Shown: positions 1-11,197 of the stretch, one piece after another
Layout: every line of letters starts with the position of its first letter
How positions within the stretch are numbered: the stretch's first letter is position 1
Position numbers and translations under genes: made by a program
Assembly: GCA_022376515.1 (NCBI GenBank)
Contig: WTXI01000095.1
Location: forward strand, 1 to 64,000
Direction: 5' to 3'
Source of the DNA: Lactifluus volemus
Taxonomy: Eukaryota > Basidiomycota > Agaricomycetes > Russulales > Russulaceae
DNA length: 64,000 nt
Notes under the pieces: model-generated
Databases searched by the model: none
What the model was told of the DNA's origin: nothing
Seen by the model: only the letters and a program-made list of their open reading frames with translations

Positions 1-601
1 GTAGGCTCGAACTTCAGCTTGTCCGAGTCAAGTATGTACTAATAACGAAGTTCACCCAGGCATCATTAGGCAATCAGGCGTAAATTTCTCTTCACTGTTC
101 TTTCTCATTTTGCCTTACCGCTCTCGCCTGTACTTCTTCGGCAAATGTAGGCTGTAGGGGCACGGGGGCTTCAAGTATCAAGTATTTGACATTGCCGAAA
201 AACTGTAGCACTTGCTGTAATCTCACAGGACAGGGTGAATGTCCTGAGACTGTCACCTCGATTGTGTTGCTGCAATTGTTCAGGTCGATGTGTTTCACCC
301 GATTCACTGTGTTCAACTGGTTTTACTCTGCTACGTGGATCACCCGAAAGGATGTGGCAGGAGAAATGTATCGGGTCACGAGGGTGCTATTGCAGAACTT
401 GGGTCGGCTCATGATCAGCCTCGTAGATCTGACTTTTGGGGCCCGGGGATGCCGTGCGCGCCAAGATATCATGTATCTGTGACAGCGCTGTTAGTTCGGC
501 ACGGCCGTATGTACAGATTGTCACCCATCATTACCACAGTATCATGGTGTGTGTGTGTGTGGGGGGGGGGGGTTGCGTTGGGGGTGCGGGGAGCGAATAT
601 A
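1..601. other. No gene recognised; GT/G-rich tract
   Basis: I see no convincing coding exon here. Short open frames overlap on both strands and none shows a family motif. A (GT)n stretch running into a G run lies at about 546-572, and the segment leads into the inverted-repeat element that starts at 602. Confidence 0.4.
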
Positions 602-883
602 CTATCATGGGGGGGGTAATGGACCACGGCGGGGGTAATGGATCACTTCAAATTCTCATCCAATTCTTGCTCAATCACCACAAAAATTGACATATGACAT
701 CCTGTACCACATGCAAGCATATTCCGTGTGTTTTCTTGGGTAGAATTGTGTTATATCGAAAAACAAAAAAAGGTGGTTTGTCACGCGAGTCACGCCTAAT
801 CGCTGCGGAGTCTGAACTATGGCTGGGGACAAGCGTGACTGATCCGTTACACCCGCTGTGGTCCACTACCCCCCCCATGATAG
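602..883. mobile_element. TA-flanked MITE with C/G-rich inverted ends
   Basis: The two ends are imperfect inverted repeats of about 45-50 bp. The left end begins CTATCATGG followed by a G run, and the right end is its complement. TA dinucleotides flank both sides (600-601 and 884-885), which is the target duplication expected for Tc1/mariner-type elements. The internal ~190 bp has no coding potential. A diverged relative of the inner sequence (the 'ATTCTCA...CACCACAAAA' part) appears near 59,880-59,940. The class assignment is inferred from the TA duplication only. Confidence 0.6.
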
Positions 884-885
884 TA

Positions 886-2843
886 TTTGGGAGGGGCGGT
901 CGCTGTTCAGCCATCGGGAGCCCCATTCCGCGATCAGCTGGTTCTAGCGGGATAGGCCCTTGCCGCATCTACTGGTTACGGGTACCTACGAGTGTATCAA
1001 TCGGACAGCACGTGACTTAACCATCCGAGTCTCCCACGCACAGACAGTTCACGTCTTTTTCGTTCTCATTAAAAATATCATAAAGACATGTATTAAATGA
1101 CACCTGCCAAGTATCAAATGAAGCGGGCCAGAAATGAGTGAGATATAACAAATTGTCCGAATGATGGGTGTGGCTGAGGAGGGTTGGATATACAGTACTG
1201 AAGTACCCCTGTCAATAACCAGGGTTCATCGACGTTCATCTGGGATGTGCATAATGTTCCTCACCCCGGTCCACTGGCCCGGCTCCAGCTAAGACTCATA
1301 CTATATTTGGATTGACAGGTGAAAAACCGGCTACTGTTGGTGGTTGTCACGGCGGGTTGTCTTTTCAACTGGACACGTAATATATTATCGGCCAAATCCG
1401 TGTCGCTCGTCTTCAATCCTGCCTGTTTTTCTTCCTGACTGTCACTACCAAGGTGGCTAGTAATGTTTGGACCTGCGTGTGTCTCTTGTTTCGAGGTACT
1501 GAGCCATTATGACGGTTTCGTTTTCCAAGTCCCTTCACCGGCTAGGACTCCCGAGTCTTTAGAATTGGTGGTCGCCCTACCGCGATCAAACTCGCGTATT
1601 GCGACGTCTGGGTCCTTGCCTCTACTCCCTTGACACCGGAGACCAAAACTGCCGTCGATTGCGTCGGCCCTGTCAAGTTTGTCGTTGAGCCAAATGCAGT
1701 CCCATCTTTTCTTGGGTAAGTTGGTTGTCGCGAGAGCGGTCCATTAGGCGTTCCTATACCCGGAACTGAAGCTGAGTTTCATAGGACTTGTCCCCGAGGC
1801 ATTACTACTCACCGTCGGAGAAGTAGCAGAGAAAACGAAACAAGAGAAATTAAACCATGGCTGTAGGTAACGGTTAAATATATTCATTGGAGACGATAAA
1901 GGACACGCGCTACATCTACTCCCAGCGCTCTCTGGGACTATGGCGAGGCGGAAGCGATTAACTTGGTAAATCTACTGAGCAGAGGGAGAACGCTGCCAAA
2001 CTGGGACTCAGAATACCGAGAGGCTCGTTACTTCACTACTTGCAGTGAGAAGAAAAGAACAATTCCGCAAGCGGGTGTTTAAAAACTAGGTCTGTCACTA
2101 TGTGTGTCTTGGACGAAGAGTGAATAAACGCGGCGTCTTTGTTTCTGAAACCGAGAAATAACTTCTATAGAGTCAGCACAGAGTGAACCAACATGAAAGG
2201 TCTACATGCCAGGATTTGATCTGGCAAAATGTCAAAAGCGCTGTCCGAAGTTGTGAATGGGAACGCCCACTTAATTCTTGAAGCCGAAAATAAGTTTCTG
2301 ATTAGAATCACCCCAGCCTGGGCTATGTCATTCATCCAATGATCTCGGGGAAGATTCCTAACCCATAGAGGCAAAAAGCAATGCGCAAGGACGTGAATCT
2401 GGGACTTAAGTCGCATATTCGCTGCCATGGGGTATGAGCATCTTTCTGTTGATTCCCCATTTCTTAATAATGCCTTAAACAGGGCGTCATTGAAGTAGAC
2501 GGCAGCAATGAGTTGCGAACATTATATGAGAGGTATTAATTATATTTGAATTGAGTAAGCGTTCTGAGGTTCGGGCTGCAGGCGGTTCATCTGAGTGATC
2601 TAATCTTAGTGGACACGAGACGCAAATGACAGCCCTTCCGAATTACACTTCTCAAGTTTCTCGCCGGTTTTACTCCCGAGAACTCCTGGAGCGGAACGCA
2701 AGATGTTTGGGTTTAATCTAAGATACAAATAGTGCAACAAATACAAATGCTTTGCTGGTCCCAACCATCAGAAGGAACTCGACATTAGGGTGGTATGTTT
2801 GACGACTGGACAAGAGCGTTCAAGAGTCTGGGTGGCAGTATAT
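886..2843. other. Long stretch without recognisable gene
   Basis: Nearly 2 kb with no recognisable domain on either strand. The longest open frame is on the minus strand at 2165-2428 (87 codons); it matches no family I know and lacks supporting exon neighbours. The base composition resembles the genic part of the window rather than the transposon-rich part. Confidence 0.4.
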
Positions 2844-3555
2844 TTATGAGTAGAAGAATTGATCAAGAAGGGCAGCTCGAGTTACTGTTGGAGAGCACGC
2901 TGGGCGTGGACACAACTGTCTTTCCCACTCTCGTAAACAACGCACAAAGCCAGAGTTAGGTTTAATGCACGGGCGACGCTGGCGGACAAACGAAATTGCA
3001 GTGTCGAATGACATGCCACGTTTGCGAATGAGATATGCTATAACAATTGATGCCGAACGGGAGACACCCTGCAGCAAATAGGATGAGGACCCAAAATATC
3101 GTGAAACTGCGCCACCTCCGCCAATCAAAGTCCGGAGGTGACCATGACGGTGATTGGGCGAATATGTAAATCGAGAGGGAAACGATGCCTACTTGTTGGC
3201 AATGAACAAGAACGTTGCGGCCCCTATGCAAGGCAGAGTCAATGTCTTCGACTGCGTCTTCTAAATGAGGATTGAGATCTTGACTCTCGAGGTCCAAAAT
3301 GTCCATGCGGTAACACTCATAACCATCGTCCTGAGATTTGGGTAGCCAAGGGACATCAAGGACTTGAACGAGATGTTGTATATTATGTTCCTTGAGTATA
3401 GAGGGATCGAGAACTGCAGAGATAGATCCAAGATAGAGAGCACCGGGGTTAGCGGTTTGGGGTCTGGGAGATGGGGGGGTTGAGGGAAGGATGAGATGCA
3501 TGGGGGTACACATCGCCTCCGCAACTTCCGGGGAGAGACCTGAAAAACTAATCAT
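2844..3555 (-). CDS. Dual-specificity protein phosphatase, two exons
   Basis: Predicted small dual-specificity phosphatase of about 195 residues that would remove phosphate from Ser/Thr/Tyr of target proteins. Exon 1 is 3555-3193 and exon 2 is 3068-2844; the 124-nt GT-AG intron falls inside the catalytic loop. Splicing joins VHCQQ to GVSRSAS, giving the HCx5R signature with the nucleophilic Cys and phosphate-binding Arg. The upstream LYLGSISAV segment, the acidic MDILDLESQDL region holding the likely general acid, and the C-terminal RQRRPCIKPNSGF helix are all typical of the family. I chose the ATG at 3555 as the first Met in frame; the frame stays open further upstream without one. The C-terminal tail after REWERQ is short. 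The substrate cannot be told. Confidence 0.85.
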
Positions 3556-4046
3556 GGATGCACGAGCTTGGGGCAAGAAGATGCAGAAAGGGTTTGTTTA
3601 TAAACCCATCATGTACTTCGCCTCTGTGTCTGTTCGAGAGTCTAGCCTTACTGTGACGTGGAGAGCTCACCCCTAACCCTAGTCATGGGTTTCTCTTTAA
3701 ATCAAAGCCTATTTGGTGCCGTTCGTCAATGGGACAAAACTTCAGGCTTGAGACCCGAGTGCAAGGTCATGCATACAGAACAGGGAAACAAACTGAATAC
3801 AATACCCGTGGGTCCTCGTACAGGATGGGAACCGGATGACAAGTCGTCACCGCCTTTTGAATACAGTACTGTACCCCATCAATCACCGGTCACCGGTCAC
3901 CGCCTCGTCGCTTCACGACCAAGTTCACACGCACGAGCCACCAATGGCAGTTCGAGTCCCGCTTCAGAGCCCGCTACCCTTCCTCGCCACAACCACCTCT
4001 CCCCCTGGCCTTATCCCCCTAATCACTCGTACTAGTACTCTCCATC
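3556..4046. promoter_or_regulatory. Divergent intergenic region, phosphatase/Rho1
   Basis: About 490 bp separate the divergent phosphatase and Rho1 starts. The half next to Rho1 is C-rich with pyrimidine tracts, common in basidiomycete core promoters. No defined factor site is claimed. Confidence 0.4.
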
Positions 4047-4845
4047 ATGGCTGAAATTCGCAGGAAACTTGTCATTGTCGGTGATGGTGCTTGCGGGAAG
4101 GTGCTGTTTGAGCCGAGGCTTATTGCTTCTTTTTTCAACTGACCCGTTCCACGTGCAGACCTGCCTCTTGATCGTCTTTTCAAAGGGAACATTCCCCGAG
4201 GTCACGGCTCTTTCGCCGTCTGAACTGCATTATCCTAATAGTCAAGTTTAGGTTTATATCCCCACCGTCTTTGAGAACTACGTTGCCGATGTTGAAGTTG
4301 ACGGCAAGCACGTCGAATTGGCCCTGTGGGATACCGCTGGCCAAGAAGATTATGACCGTCTTCGCCCTCTGAGCTACCCTGATTCGCACGTCATCCTCAT
4401 ATGCTTTGCTGTCGACTCCCCAGACTCCCTTGACAACGTGCAGGAGAAGGTTCGCTCTTCGGTTCTGTCCCATAAGTCGTTCTCCCAACTTTTTTCTGCA
4501 GTGGATTTCCGAGGTGATGCACTTCTGTGCCGGCCTCCCTATCATTCTAGTCGGTTGCAAGAAAGATTTACGACGCGACCAAAAAACCATTGAGAACCTT
4601 CGGAAGACCAGTCAGAGGCCTGTAACCCCAGAAGAGGTCCGTTTCTATCCTTTCGCCGAACTGTCTTAGAATTTACAAGTTCGTAGGGCATGGCTGTGGC
4701 GCAGAAGATTGGTGCTAGGCAGTATCTTGAGTGTTCCGCCAAATCAGGTGAAGGTGTACGGGAGGTATTCCAGTATGCTACCCGCGCTGCTCTGCTTACT
4801 CGGTCCAAGAACGCTAAGAAGCACAGCGGTTGCATTGTACTTTGA
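4047..4845 (+). CDS. rho1: Rho1-type small GTPase, five exons
   Basis: Rho-family GTPase of 195 residues, expected to cycle between GDP and GTP at the plasma membrane and control glucan synthase, the cell-wall-integrity MAP kinase pathway and actin. Exons are 4047-4100, 4159-4200, 4252-4449, 4502-4636 and 4687-4845; all four introns (50-58 nt) are phase 0. The joined protein has the P-loop GDGACGKT (12-19), the effector Thr37 in a YIPTVFENY switch I, DTAGQE with Gln63, GCKKD (116-120), ECSAK (158-162) and a C-terminal CIVL prenylation box whose final Leu predicts geranylgeranylation. Length and motif spacing match fungal Rho1 and no essential residue is missing. The donors (GTGCTG, GTCACG, GTTCGC, GTCCGT) depart from the usual fungal GTRAGT, but the protein match fixes the junctions. 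Confidence 0.95.
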
Positions 4846-7610
4846 AGCTTGGGGTCCAAGGCATTTTGTTATGATCACCGTTATGTCTGCTGGTGACTTG
4901 TCAAGCTGTCACTCCATAGTCTTCTTCATACCCACCATCCGTTGTCTATAACAGCATCTGTAGTACGGTCGCGATATGTGTGCCAGGCAACCTCGCGCTC
5001 AGTCAGTCTGGTTTCCTAGAACTTTCCCAGTACCGTATGTCTTTTCCACTTCGGCCTGTTTAATATATGTCTCTGCAAGGCGTTATACGTGTGAACTGAG
5101 CTTTGGTCAAATTTCTGATAAGTCCTTCAAAACGCGTACCGGTTGCATATGATCGTCAATTTGAGAGTTTGAGATAGATTATGTTGGGATACCCGCTTCT
5201 TGTCCAGGATAACAGATCTCTAGTTGGAAGAACATGATCGTAAATATGATAAGGGGGTCGCCACTACGCTACATGTATAAACATTAAAATTTTCTGCGAT
5301 ATCTGAAATAGATCAGAACGTCTGGCACTATGCACTGCGTATGGGACTCGGTCGCTGGTCCATGCGGCAGCAGTGATATGTGTGGGTGATTCTCTATCAG
5401 CGACGGCCCCTGTCACGGTTGCATTCGGTGGGTTATTACCAATGATCGAATCTAAACAAGGCAGGTGTGGTGTCCTAATTTGCGCGCTCGTCGCCACAGA
5501 TCGTCAGGTCGAAATCTTATGATACCGAGCTGCCGAGAGCTGCGTGGCCGAGCGCGTGAGAGTCTACGAGACTACAGAGCACCAAAAGCGGTTAGTGGTG
5601 ACAGTAAAGGCATGGCTTAACCGCCTTAAGCGAGATAAGGATCCTATCAGTACTCCAGCTCTTTAATAAAATTTTTGGTGACACGGAAGGATATGCTGAT
5701 TTTGGAATTCGAAATCATAATCACTGTTTGCGACCACCGACCCAACTCTGACACCACACAGTGAATCAAGCATGCTGAATGTGGCATGTTTCGTCCAAGT
5801 GACCTTTACAGTCGGAATATGTGTACAAGGGTCTGATCAAGTAGCTGTTAGAAGACAGGCCTAAAAACATCACAGTACTTGCGGCCTTTCTGTAGGGCAT
5901 ACCGCAGTCAACAAGCGGCAGGGAGCGTGGAGTCTATATGATAAGTAGGACGTGGCAGAAAACAGTCAAGAGGACTTGGGGCGCTGAGCAACGACCTGTG
6001 GTGAGGTCAGAATGCAGGTTCATTCTGCTGCGCGTTCACGCACCCACGGACATAGTGAGGCGTTGATAACGGATTAAACGGAACTGACTATCAAATCCCG
6101 ATGAACTCCGAAAATTTGTCCGATGCACGACGGCCAAGCTGCAGGAGCAAGATCAAACAGATAAATCCCGGCATTGCTGCGAACTTGCAGTGATGAATAC
6201 TTCTGGGAATGGACTCGGCCGATATGAGTAAAACAATTTTGATGTTTGGTCGAACCATTTTCACGGCCCGGGCTGCTTCGACTCTGATAAGCACCCATGA
6301 AGAGAAACGAGCCGCATATAAGCAGCTCGGGTATGATTCGCCCGAAGTGTCGACGATCTTGTCATCTACCACATGCAGTACATGATATGTTGGGTGACCG
6401 ATATCGATGAACAATCATGGCGACACGAAACATGCGTTAGCAATGTACTTGTGGTTGTGGGAATGATAAGTCACCGTTTCTCAGTCAGTCATCCCGTGGG
6501 CTAGTCACAGTGTCCATGCCCGAACACAAGAGATATGAAGGTGAGAAGTAGCATGTGCATATTTACAGGTGGCAGCATCATACGGCACTCAATTTCACAA
6601 CACATGTCAGATCCATCATTGATCCTTGTGCCTCCCAGTTCCACCCAGGAGATTGAGAGGATTTATCAGCTGGAACTGCCTCCATGTTGGTGACGGGTGC
6701 AGTGTACCTCACGCCATCTGTTTGGATGACAGAAGACAGGTACAGATAATGGGAACTTGTGCCTCGAGCCTGAGTCTCGGTCTCGGTGGCCTGATGTAGG
6801 GGAAACTACTAGACAAAAGAAATCAGACCGACAGAAATCTTTCCCAAAATCGGGATCTGCAACAGCCCGATTAACATGAATGGCTGGTTTTAGACAGTCA
6901 CCTGCAAAGAATGTTCGGACCAGGCAGACAAAGAGAAACTGCTCAGAAGGCTTTCAGGAGGGAAGGAATTTCTCGGCATCCTGGCTTGAGGCGAGCCAGA
7001 ATTTCTTCTCAGATGAAATAACCTGAGTCACAAACTCGATGACAGATCGGAAATAAATTCAGACTGGGACAATTTAGGTCACTGGCAAATCAACTTTCCA
7101 GCTTCAATGAAAATGCAGTAAAAAGGGGTCCTGGGACTCAAGAGTTACTACTGTCGTGTGATCCTGCGCCAGTGTCGTGGGCAGAGCGAAAGTCTTGGCT
7201 TGCCGTAAGTGAGGCGGCCGGGAGGCCCGATAAGCTAGAACTTTCTCACCTGCATAGATCCACCGAGGAGAGGCCCTGACAGGATCGACTAAAGCAGGAA
7301 GGGAGGACCATGAAATCACCATGTGACATGGTGTGAGTTAGCTGGTTATAATTGACACATGTAACCGCTCCCGTTCGAATGATAGCGCTTATCAGGACCG
7401 AGGATTTGGCCCGGTCTCCATTCCTAGTACGTAACCTTATGACGGAATCCCAACCAAGAAAGATCCCAGCCCGATGACGGATGAATGTAGTTGGGAGATA
7501 AAGCGTGGATTGTGATTGGTAGATACGGTCAGACCCCAATTCCCATATGAACCCGTTCTTCGCCAGCGCTCTTAGAGTATCTCCCTCCTTCAGAATTTAA
7601 CCCAAGCGCC
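4846..7610. other. Long intergenic region, no gene recognised
   Basis: About 2.8 kb between Rho1 and the ammonium transporter. Short open frames on the minus strand (5264-5497, 6074-6414, 7104-7539) show no motif and no exon-like partners. The last ~400 bp is the presumed promoter of the transporter and contains GATA-type sites, listed separately. Confidence 0.4.
7229..7502. promoter_or_regulatory. GATA-factor site cluster upstream of ammonium transporter
   Basis: GATAAG at 7229-7234, GATAG at 7381-7385, CTTATC (GATAAG on the other strand) at 7388-7393 and GATAAA at 7497-7502 lie 110-380 bp before the transporter start. Fungal ammonium permeases are classic targets of AreA/Gln3-type GATA activators under nitrogen limitation. 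The motifs are seen; regulation by them is inferred, and short sites can occur by chance. Confidence 0.4.
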
Positions 7611-9400
7611 ATGGTCAATTTCACTTACGATGCCTGTGAGATATACAGCTTCCTTTCCCGATTCCCGCCAGAATTGACCCCTCTCTCTCAGCTGGTGATA
7701 TCAACTGGTATGACGCATCGACCGGCAAAACCGTGGTTTACAACCTGGGTGATATTGCTTGGGTCATCTCTGCGACGGCTCTCGTCTGGATAATGATTCC
7801 AGGCGTTGGCTACTTCTATTCTGGTCTCCTGAGGCGCAAAAACGCCCTCTCGATGATCTGGCTCAGCATGGTGACTTTAGCAGTCGTCTCCTTCCAAGTA
7901 AGTCTTCACTCTTTCATCTCGTGTACTGTAAACTTACATCTGCCCTGAAGTGGTTCTTTTGGGGGTCAGTATGCTGATTCCGCAGCTACTCGTCTTTTTC
8001 TCAAGTTCGTTCTGTTTCCAGCTTTTCGCTCGCATTCAGTGATACTGCAAACTTGTATATTGGGGATCTTCGTCAGTCTACTCCCTTACTCCCGTCTCCA
8101 CACGTATTAATCCCGTACAGGTTATTTCGGCCTCAAGGGCGTTCTTGCACAGCCCTCCATAGGGAGCGCGCGTATCCCGTCCCTGATGTTTTGCGTTTAC
8201 CAGCTCATGTTCGCCGCCATCACACCCATGCTCGCCGTTGGCGCCCTTGCGGAACACGGCCGTCTTGGTCCTTCCATGGTTTTCGTTTTCATTTGGTCAA
8301 CCATCGTTTATGACCCTATCGCTTGCTGGACCTGGAATACGAACGGTTGGTCAAACAAGCACGGTGGTCTCGACTTCGCCGGTGGAACCCCAGTCCACAT
8401 TTCTTCCGGTACTGCTGCCCTTGCCATCAGTATATTCCTTGGAAAGCGGCGTGGATATGGGACTCCTCGTCTAGCCTATAAACCGCACAACTCGTCATAT
8501 GTCGTCCTCGGCACCGTATTTCTGTGGTTTGGGTGGTTTGGCTTCAACGGGGGATCGGCTTTGGGCGCAAACCTACGTGCCATCCAAGCTTGTATCGTCA
8601 CCAACCTTGCGGCAAGTGTTGGAGGCCTGACATGGATGCTCTGGGATTACCGCCTCGAGCGCAAGTGGTCCGTTGTTGGTTTCTGCTCTGGGGCTGTCAC
8701 CGGCCTCGTTGCAATCACCCCTGCATCTGGTTTCGTCGGTTCTCGTAGGTTTGTCATTTCGAAGCTATAAGCCCCTTATTGAAATACTGCATCCAGCTGC
8801 TGCCGTCTGCTTCGGTGTGGTGGGCGGAACAATTTGCAATTTCGCGACCCAACTCAAGTTCTTCCTCCGCTACGATGACGCGTTGGATATTTTTGCGGTG
8901 CATACAATCGGCGGTATAGTCGGAAACGTACGTTTGAATATCTTCTTGCACACATCCTGAGCCATACCCACCACACCTAGATTCTCACGGGGATCTTCGC
9001 GCAAGCATCCATTGCAGGTGCCGATGGCATTACCACCATCCCAGGGGGTTGGCTTGATGGACACTTCGTCCAGATAGGATGGCAGCTCGCCGACTCCTGC
9101 GCTGGCTTTGGCTATTCGTTGGTCATGACAACAATCATTCTCTGGGTCATGCACTTCATTCCGGGGCTATCCCTCCGCTGTAATGAAGAGGCTGAGATTG
9201 TTGGGATCGATGACTACGATATGGGTGAATTTGCGTATGATTACGTTGGCCTTGAACAAGACCTCGGTGTCAAAGACGTGGAAGGAGGGTTAGAGCGGGA
9301 GAGGATTAATGCAACCAGCGGTGGTAGGGAGCCCCGTCATGGTCATGCTACGGATGCAGATAGCAGCGCTGCTGTGAGCGAGGAGAAGAGGGGAGCTTAA
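7611..9400 (+). CDS. Mep2-like ammonium transporter, seven exons
   Basis: Ammonium transporter of the Amt/Mep/Rh family, 489 residues, expected as an 11-helix trimeric plasma-membrane channel importing ammonium. Exons: 7611-7635, 7692-7897, 7951-7964 (a 14-nt microexon), 8022-8071, 8121-8744, 8797-8927, 8981-9400. All introns are GT-AG of 49-57 nt. Visible family marks are MIPGVGYFYSGLLRRK, WFFWGFSLAFSDTANLYIGD, LDFAGGTPVHISSG with His191, and DIFAVHTIGGIVGN with His342. These two are the pore twin-His pair; keeping the first His rather than Glu places it with Mep2/AmtB rather than Mep1/Mep3. The cytoplasmic tail keeps a GIDDYDMGEFAYDYV segment and ends in a Ser/Ala/Glu-rich stretch. No defect is visible. 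Mep2-type proteins can also act as ammonium sensors for filamentous growth; that role is only an inference here. Confidence 0.93.
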
Positions 9401-9845
9401 CTGGGTCCAGCTTCACTTAGACATGCCTTCTTTCGAAAATATTTTGTCCTTCATTTGTGTCAGGTGGCGTTCAGTCACAGATAAAACTATTCGTTTCTAT
9501 ATTTTTATTCTCTCCGGTGTTGGTGTGCCGCTGAAAATCAAACTGTGACACTTAAGAGGGGAGAAGAAAGTTGATTCTATTGAGACAAAGACTTGAATTG
9601 GCCTAATTATGTACTCGTGATAACTTGGAATCCAATAAATCTATAAACAACAAAATATTCACAGCTTTGCTGGCATGACTTGTTTGACATTGTGAAAAAA
9701 CAAAGAGTTGGAATCAAAAAAGAACAGTCATAGAATTTAGGCAATCAGTAATTCTTTATAAACAACATTATGGGTTGTGAATCAATTGAGTTGTTGTCAT
9801 CATAGAACAAAACACAAAAGTATGAACAACATCTCACACATCAGT
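9401..9845. other. 3' flank of transporter, AT-rich, no gene
   Basis: AT-rich sequence after the transporter stop. No coding exon is recognised. It ends at the insertion site of the retrocopied segment and marks the change from gene space to repeat-rich DNA. Confidence 0.4.
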
Positions 9846-10535
9846 AAATGGTGCAATTACATTCCTCTTTGGTTTCTTACCACCATCACTGTTGATTTTT
9901 CTCATGATGACTTCCCCCCCGTTACACCTGCTGCGACCCCTAGGTTTCAGTTTCCCCCTCCCTCTCCCTCTGTGGCACCTCCCCGGCCCCTCTCAGGACC
10001 ACAGCTCCCACTCGAGCCCCTGTCAAGACCACAGAATGAGACTGGCCCTTCCATTTCTCATGATTTTTTACCTCCCCAGGTTTTCACTGAGACTCCCATT
10101 TCTCAGCCCACTCAAATGCCCACCTTGGATACTTTGGCCAGCAGGGCAGAGCCCTCCCTCAAACCTCACTACTTCCCCTCTGGGAAAAAGCTTGCAAAGA
10201 AGAAGGCACTTTCTGGGGATGCCAAACTCTCCATTTTCGACATCCTCAACACCTTTTGTTGTCATTGGTTCCTCTCAGTGGATAACCTCAGGGCCAAGGC
10301 CCTCTCGGCTCAAAAGGCTGAGGACGGGAAAATTTTCTGGGTCGAGTTCACTCCCCAATTCCATGCACACCTGGTCAAGTGTGCTGTCGCGCTTGTGCCT
10401 TGCCCCATCGATAAGGTGAAAAAGGTGGTGTTCAGATATATCTTAGAGCTTCTTAATGGGGAAGGCCTGCAAACCTTCTTTGACCTCTCAAAAGGCCAGC
10501 AGAGAGCTACGCAGGCCCAAAAGGAGAAGAGGTGA
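9822..10535 (+). CDS. Hypothetical proline-rich ORF inside retrotransposed insert
   Basis: Open frame from the ATG at 9822 to a TGA at 10533. The first codons belong to the flanking host DNA, so translation from this Met is doubtful. The N-terminal half is rich in Pro and Ser; the C-terminal part (about residues 130-237) is charged and helical-looking, with FWVEFTPQFHAHLVKC and a basic end QAQKEKR. I do not recognise the family. Its setting suggests a LINE ORF1-like or other retrotransposed product. Without the parent I cannot tell whether the frame is functional. Confidence 0.35.
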   Translation: MNNISHISKWCNYIPLWFLTTITVDFSHDDFPPVTPAATPRFQFPPPSPSVAPPRPLSGPQLPLEPLSRPQNETGPSISHDFLPPQVFTETPISQPTQMPTLDTLASRAEPSLKPHYFPSGKKLAKKKALSGDAKLSIFDILNTFCCHWFLSVDNLRAKALSAQKAEDGKIFWVEFTPQFHAHLVKCAVALVPCPIDKVKKVVFRYILELLNGEGLQTFFDLSKGQQRATQAQKEKR

Positions 10536-11182
10536 CTCTCACAGAAAAGGAACCGCGCATTGAGGTGAGATCACTGAAAAGCGGCCAAAGAAGCTGTTAA
10601 TGGCAGACCACAATGGCAATGCCTGACCTGCAGACGTAAGTTCACGTCCCGCATAGCTGCGAAGTGACACCGATGCCCTATTTCCATGGAGGAGAGCAGA
10701 AAGAGCAGGGATGCAAAGGGCAAGGGTAAAACCGTCACCCATGCAAGGCCGGACAAGCCAGGCCCCCACAAACCTCCCACCGCACCCTCCAACATGGTCA
10801 CTCCATTGGCCACCACTGCCCTGCAAACTGCAAAGATGCTCAAGACTAAAGCTCCGAAGAAAAAGAAGAAGCAAAACACCTGCAAGAGGCCAAACACTCC
10901 ATCCAGTGCTTTCGAGGTGGCATCATCCGGTCTCGCCCCATCCCGCACTTTGGTCAGAGAGTTTGCGTCCGACCAGCATTATGAGGGTACTTCCAACCGA
11001 CGCTTAACTCAGCTCAACACCAACAAGAAGTGGAGGACTAGGAGAGGGCTAATGGACTCAGTAACGTGACAGGACTTGAGTAGTGGTACTGTCAGGACTT
11101 GAACGTGGTATATAGGATATTTGTAACCTGAACCCGCTTAATAAAAGTTATTCCAAAAAATAAAAATAAAAAATGGTGCAAT
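9846..11182 (+). mobile_element. Retrotransposed insert with 12-bp target duplications and A-rich tail
   Basis: The 12-mer AAATGGTGCAAT occurs at 9846-9857 and again at 11171-11182. Between them lies a 1.3-kb insert whose 3' end carries AATAAA near 11,140 followed by an A-rich tail running into the second copy. Long direct repeats plus a 3' A-rich tail are the hallmark of LINE-mediated target-primed insertion, of either a 5'-truncated LINE or a processed transcript. The insert carries the two open frames listed next. The parent sequence is not in the window. Confidence 0.65.
10686..11069 (+). CDS. Hypothetical basic ORF downstream in the same insert
   Basis: A 127-codon open frame, GTG or first ATG near 10,687, with basic stretches including APKKKKKQNT and a Pro/Thr-rich centre. 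It lies 150 bp after the previous ORF in another frame. The two may be one gene broken by indels. Nothing links it to a known domain, so it is listed as possible coding only. Confidence 0.25.
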   Translation: MEESRKSRDAKGKGKTVTHARPDKPGPHKPPTAPSNMVTPLATTALQTAKMLKTKAPKKKKKQNTCKRPNTPSSAFEVASSGLAPSRTLVREFASDQHYEGTSNRRLTQLNTNKKWRTRRGLMDSVT

Positions 11183-11197
11183 CATAGTGATCAACAA

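Noticed and set aside
3948..3965. tRNA B-box-like GTTCGAGTCC before Rho1
   Set aside because: No A box, acceptor stem or cloverleaf could be drawn around it.
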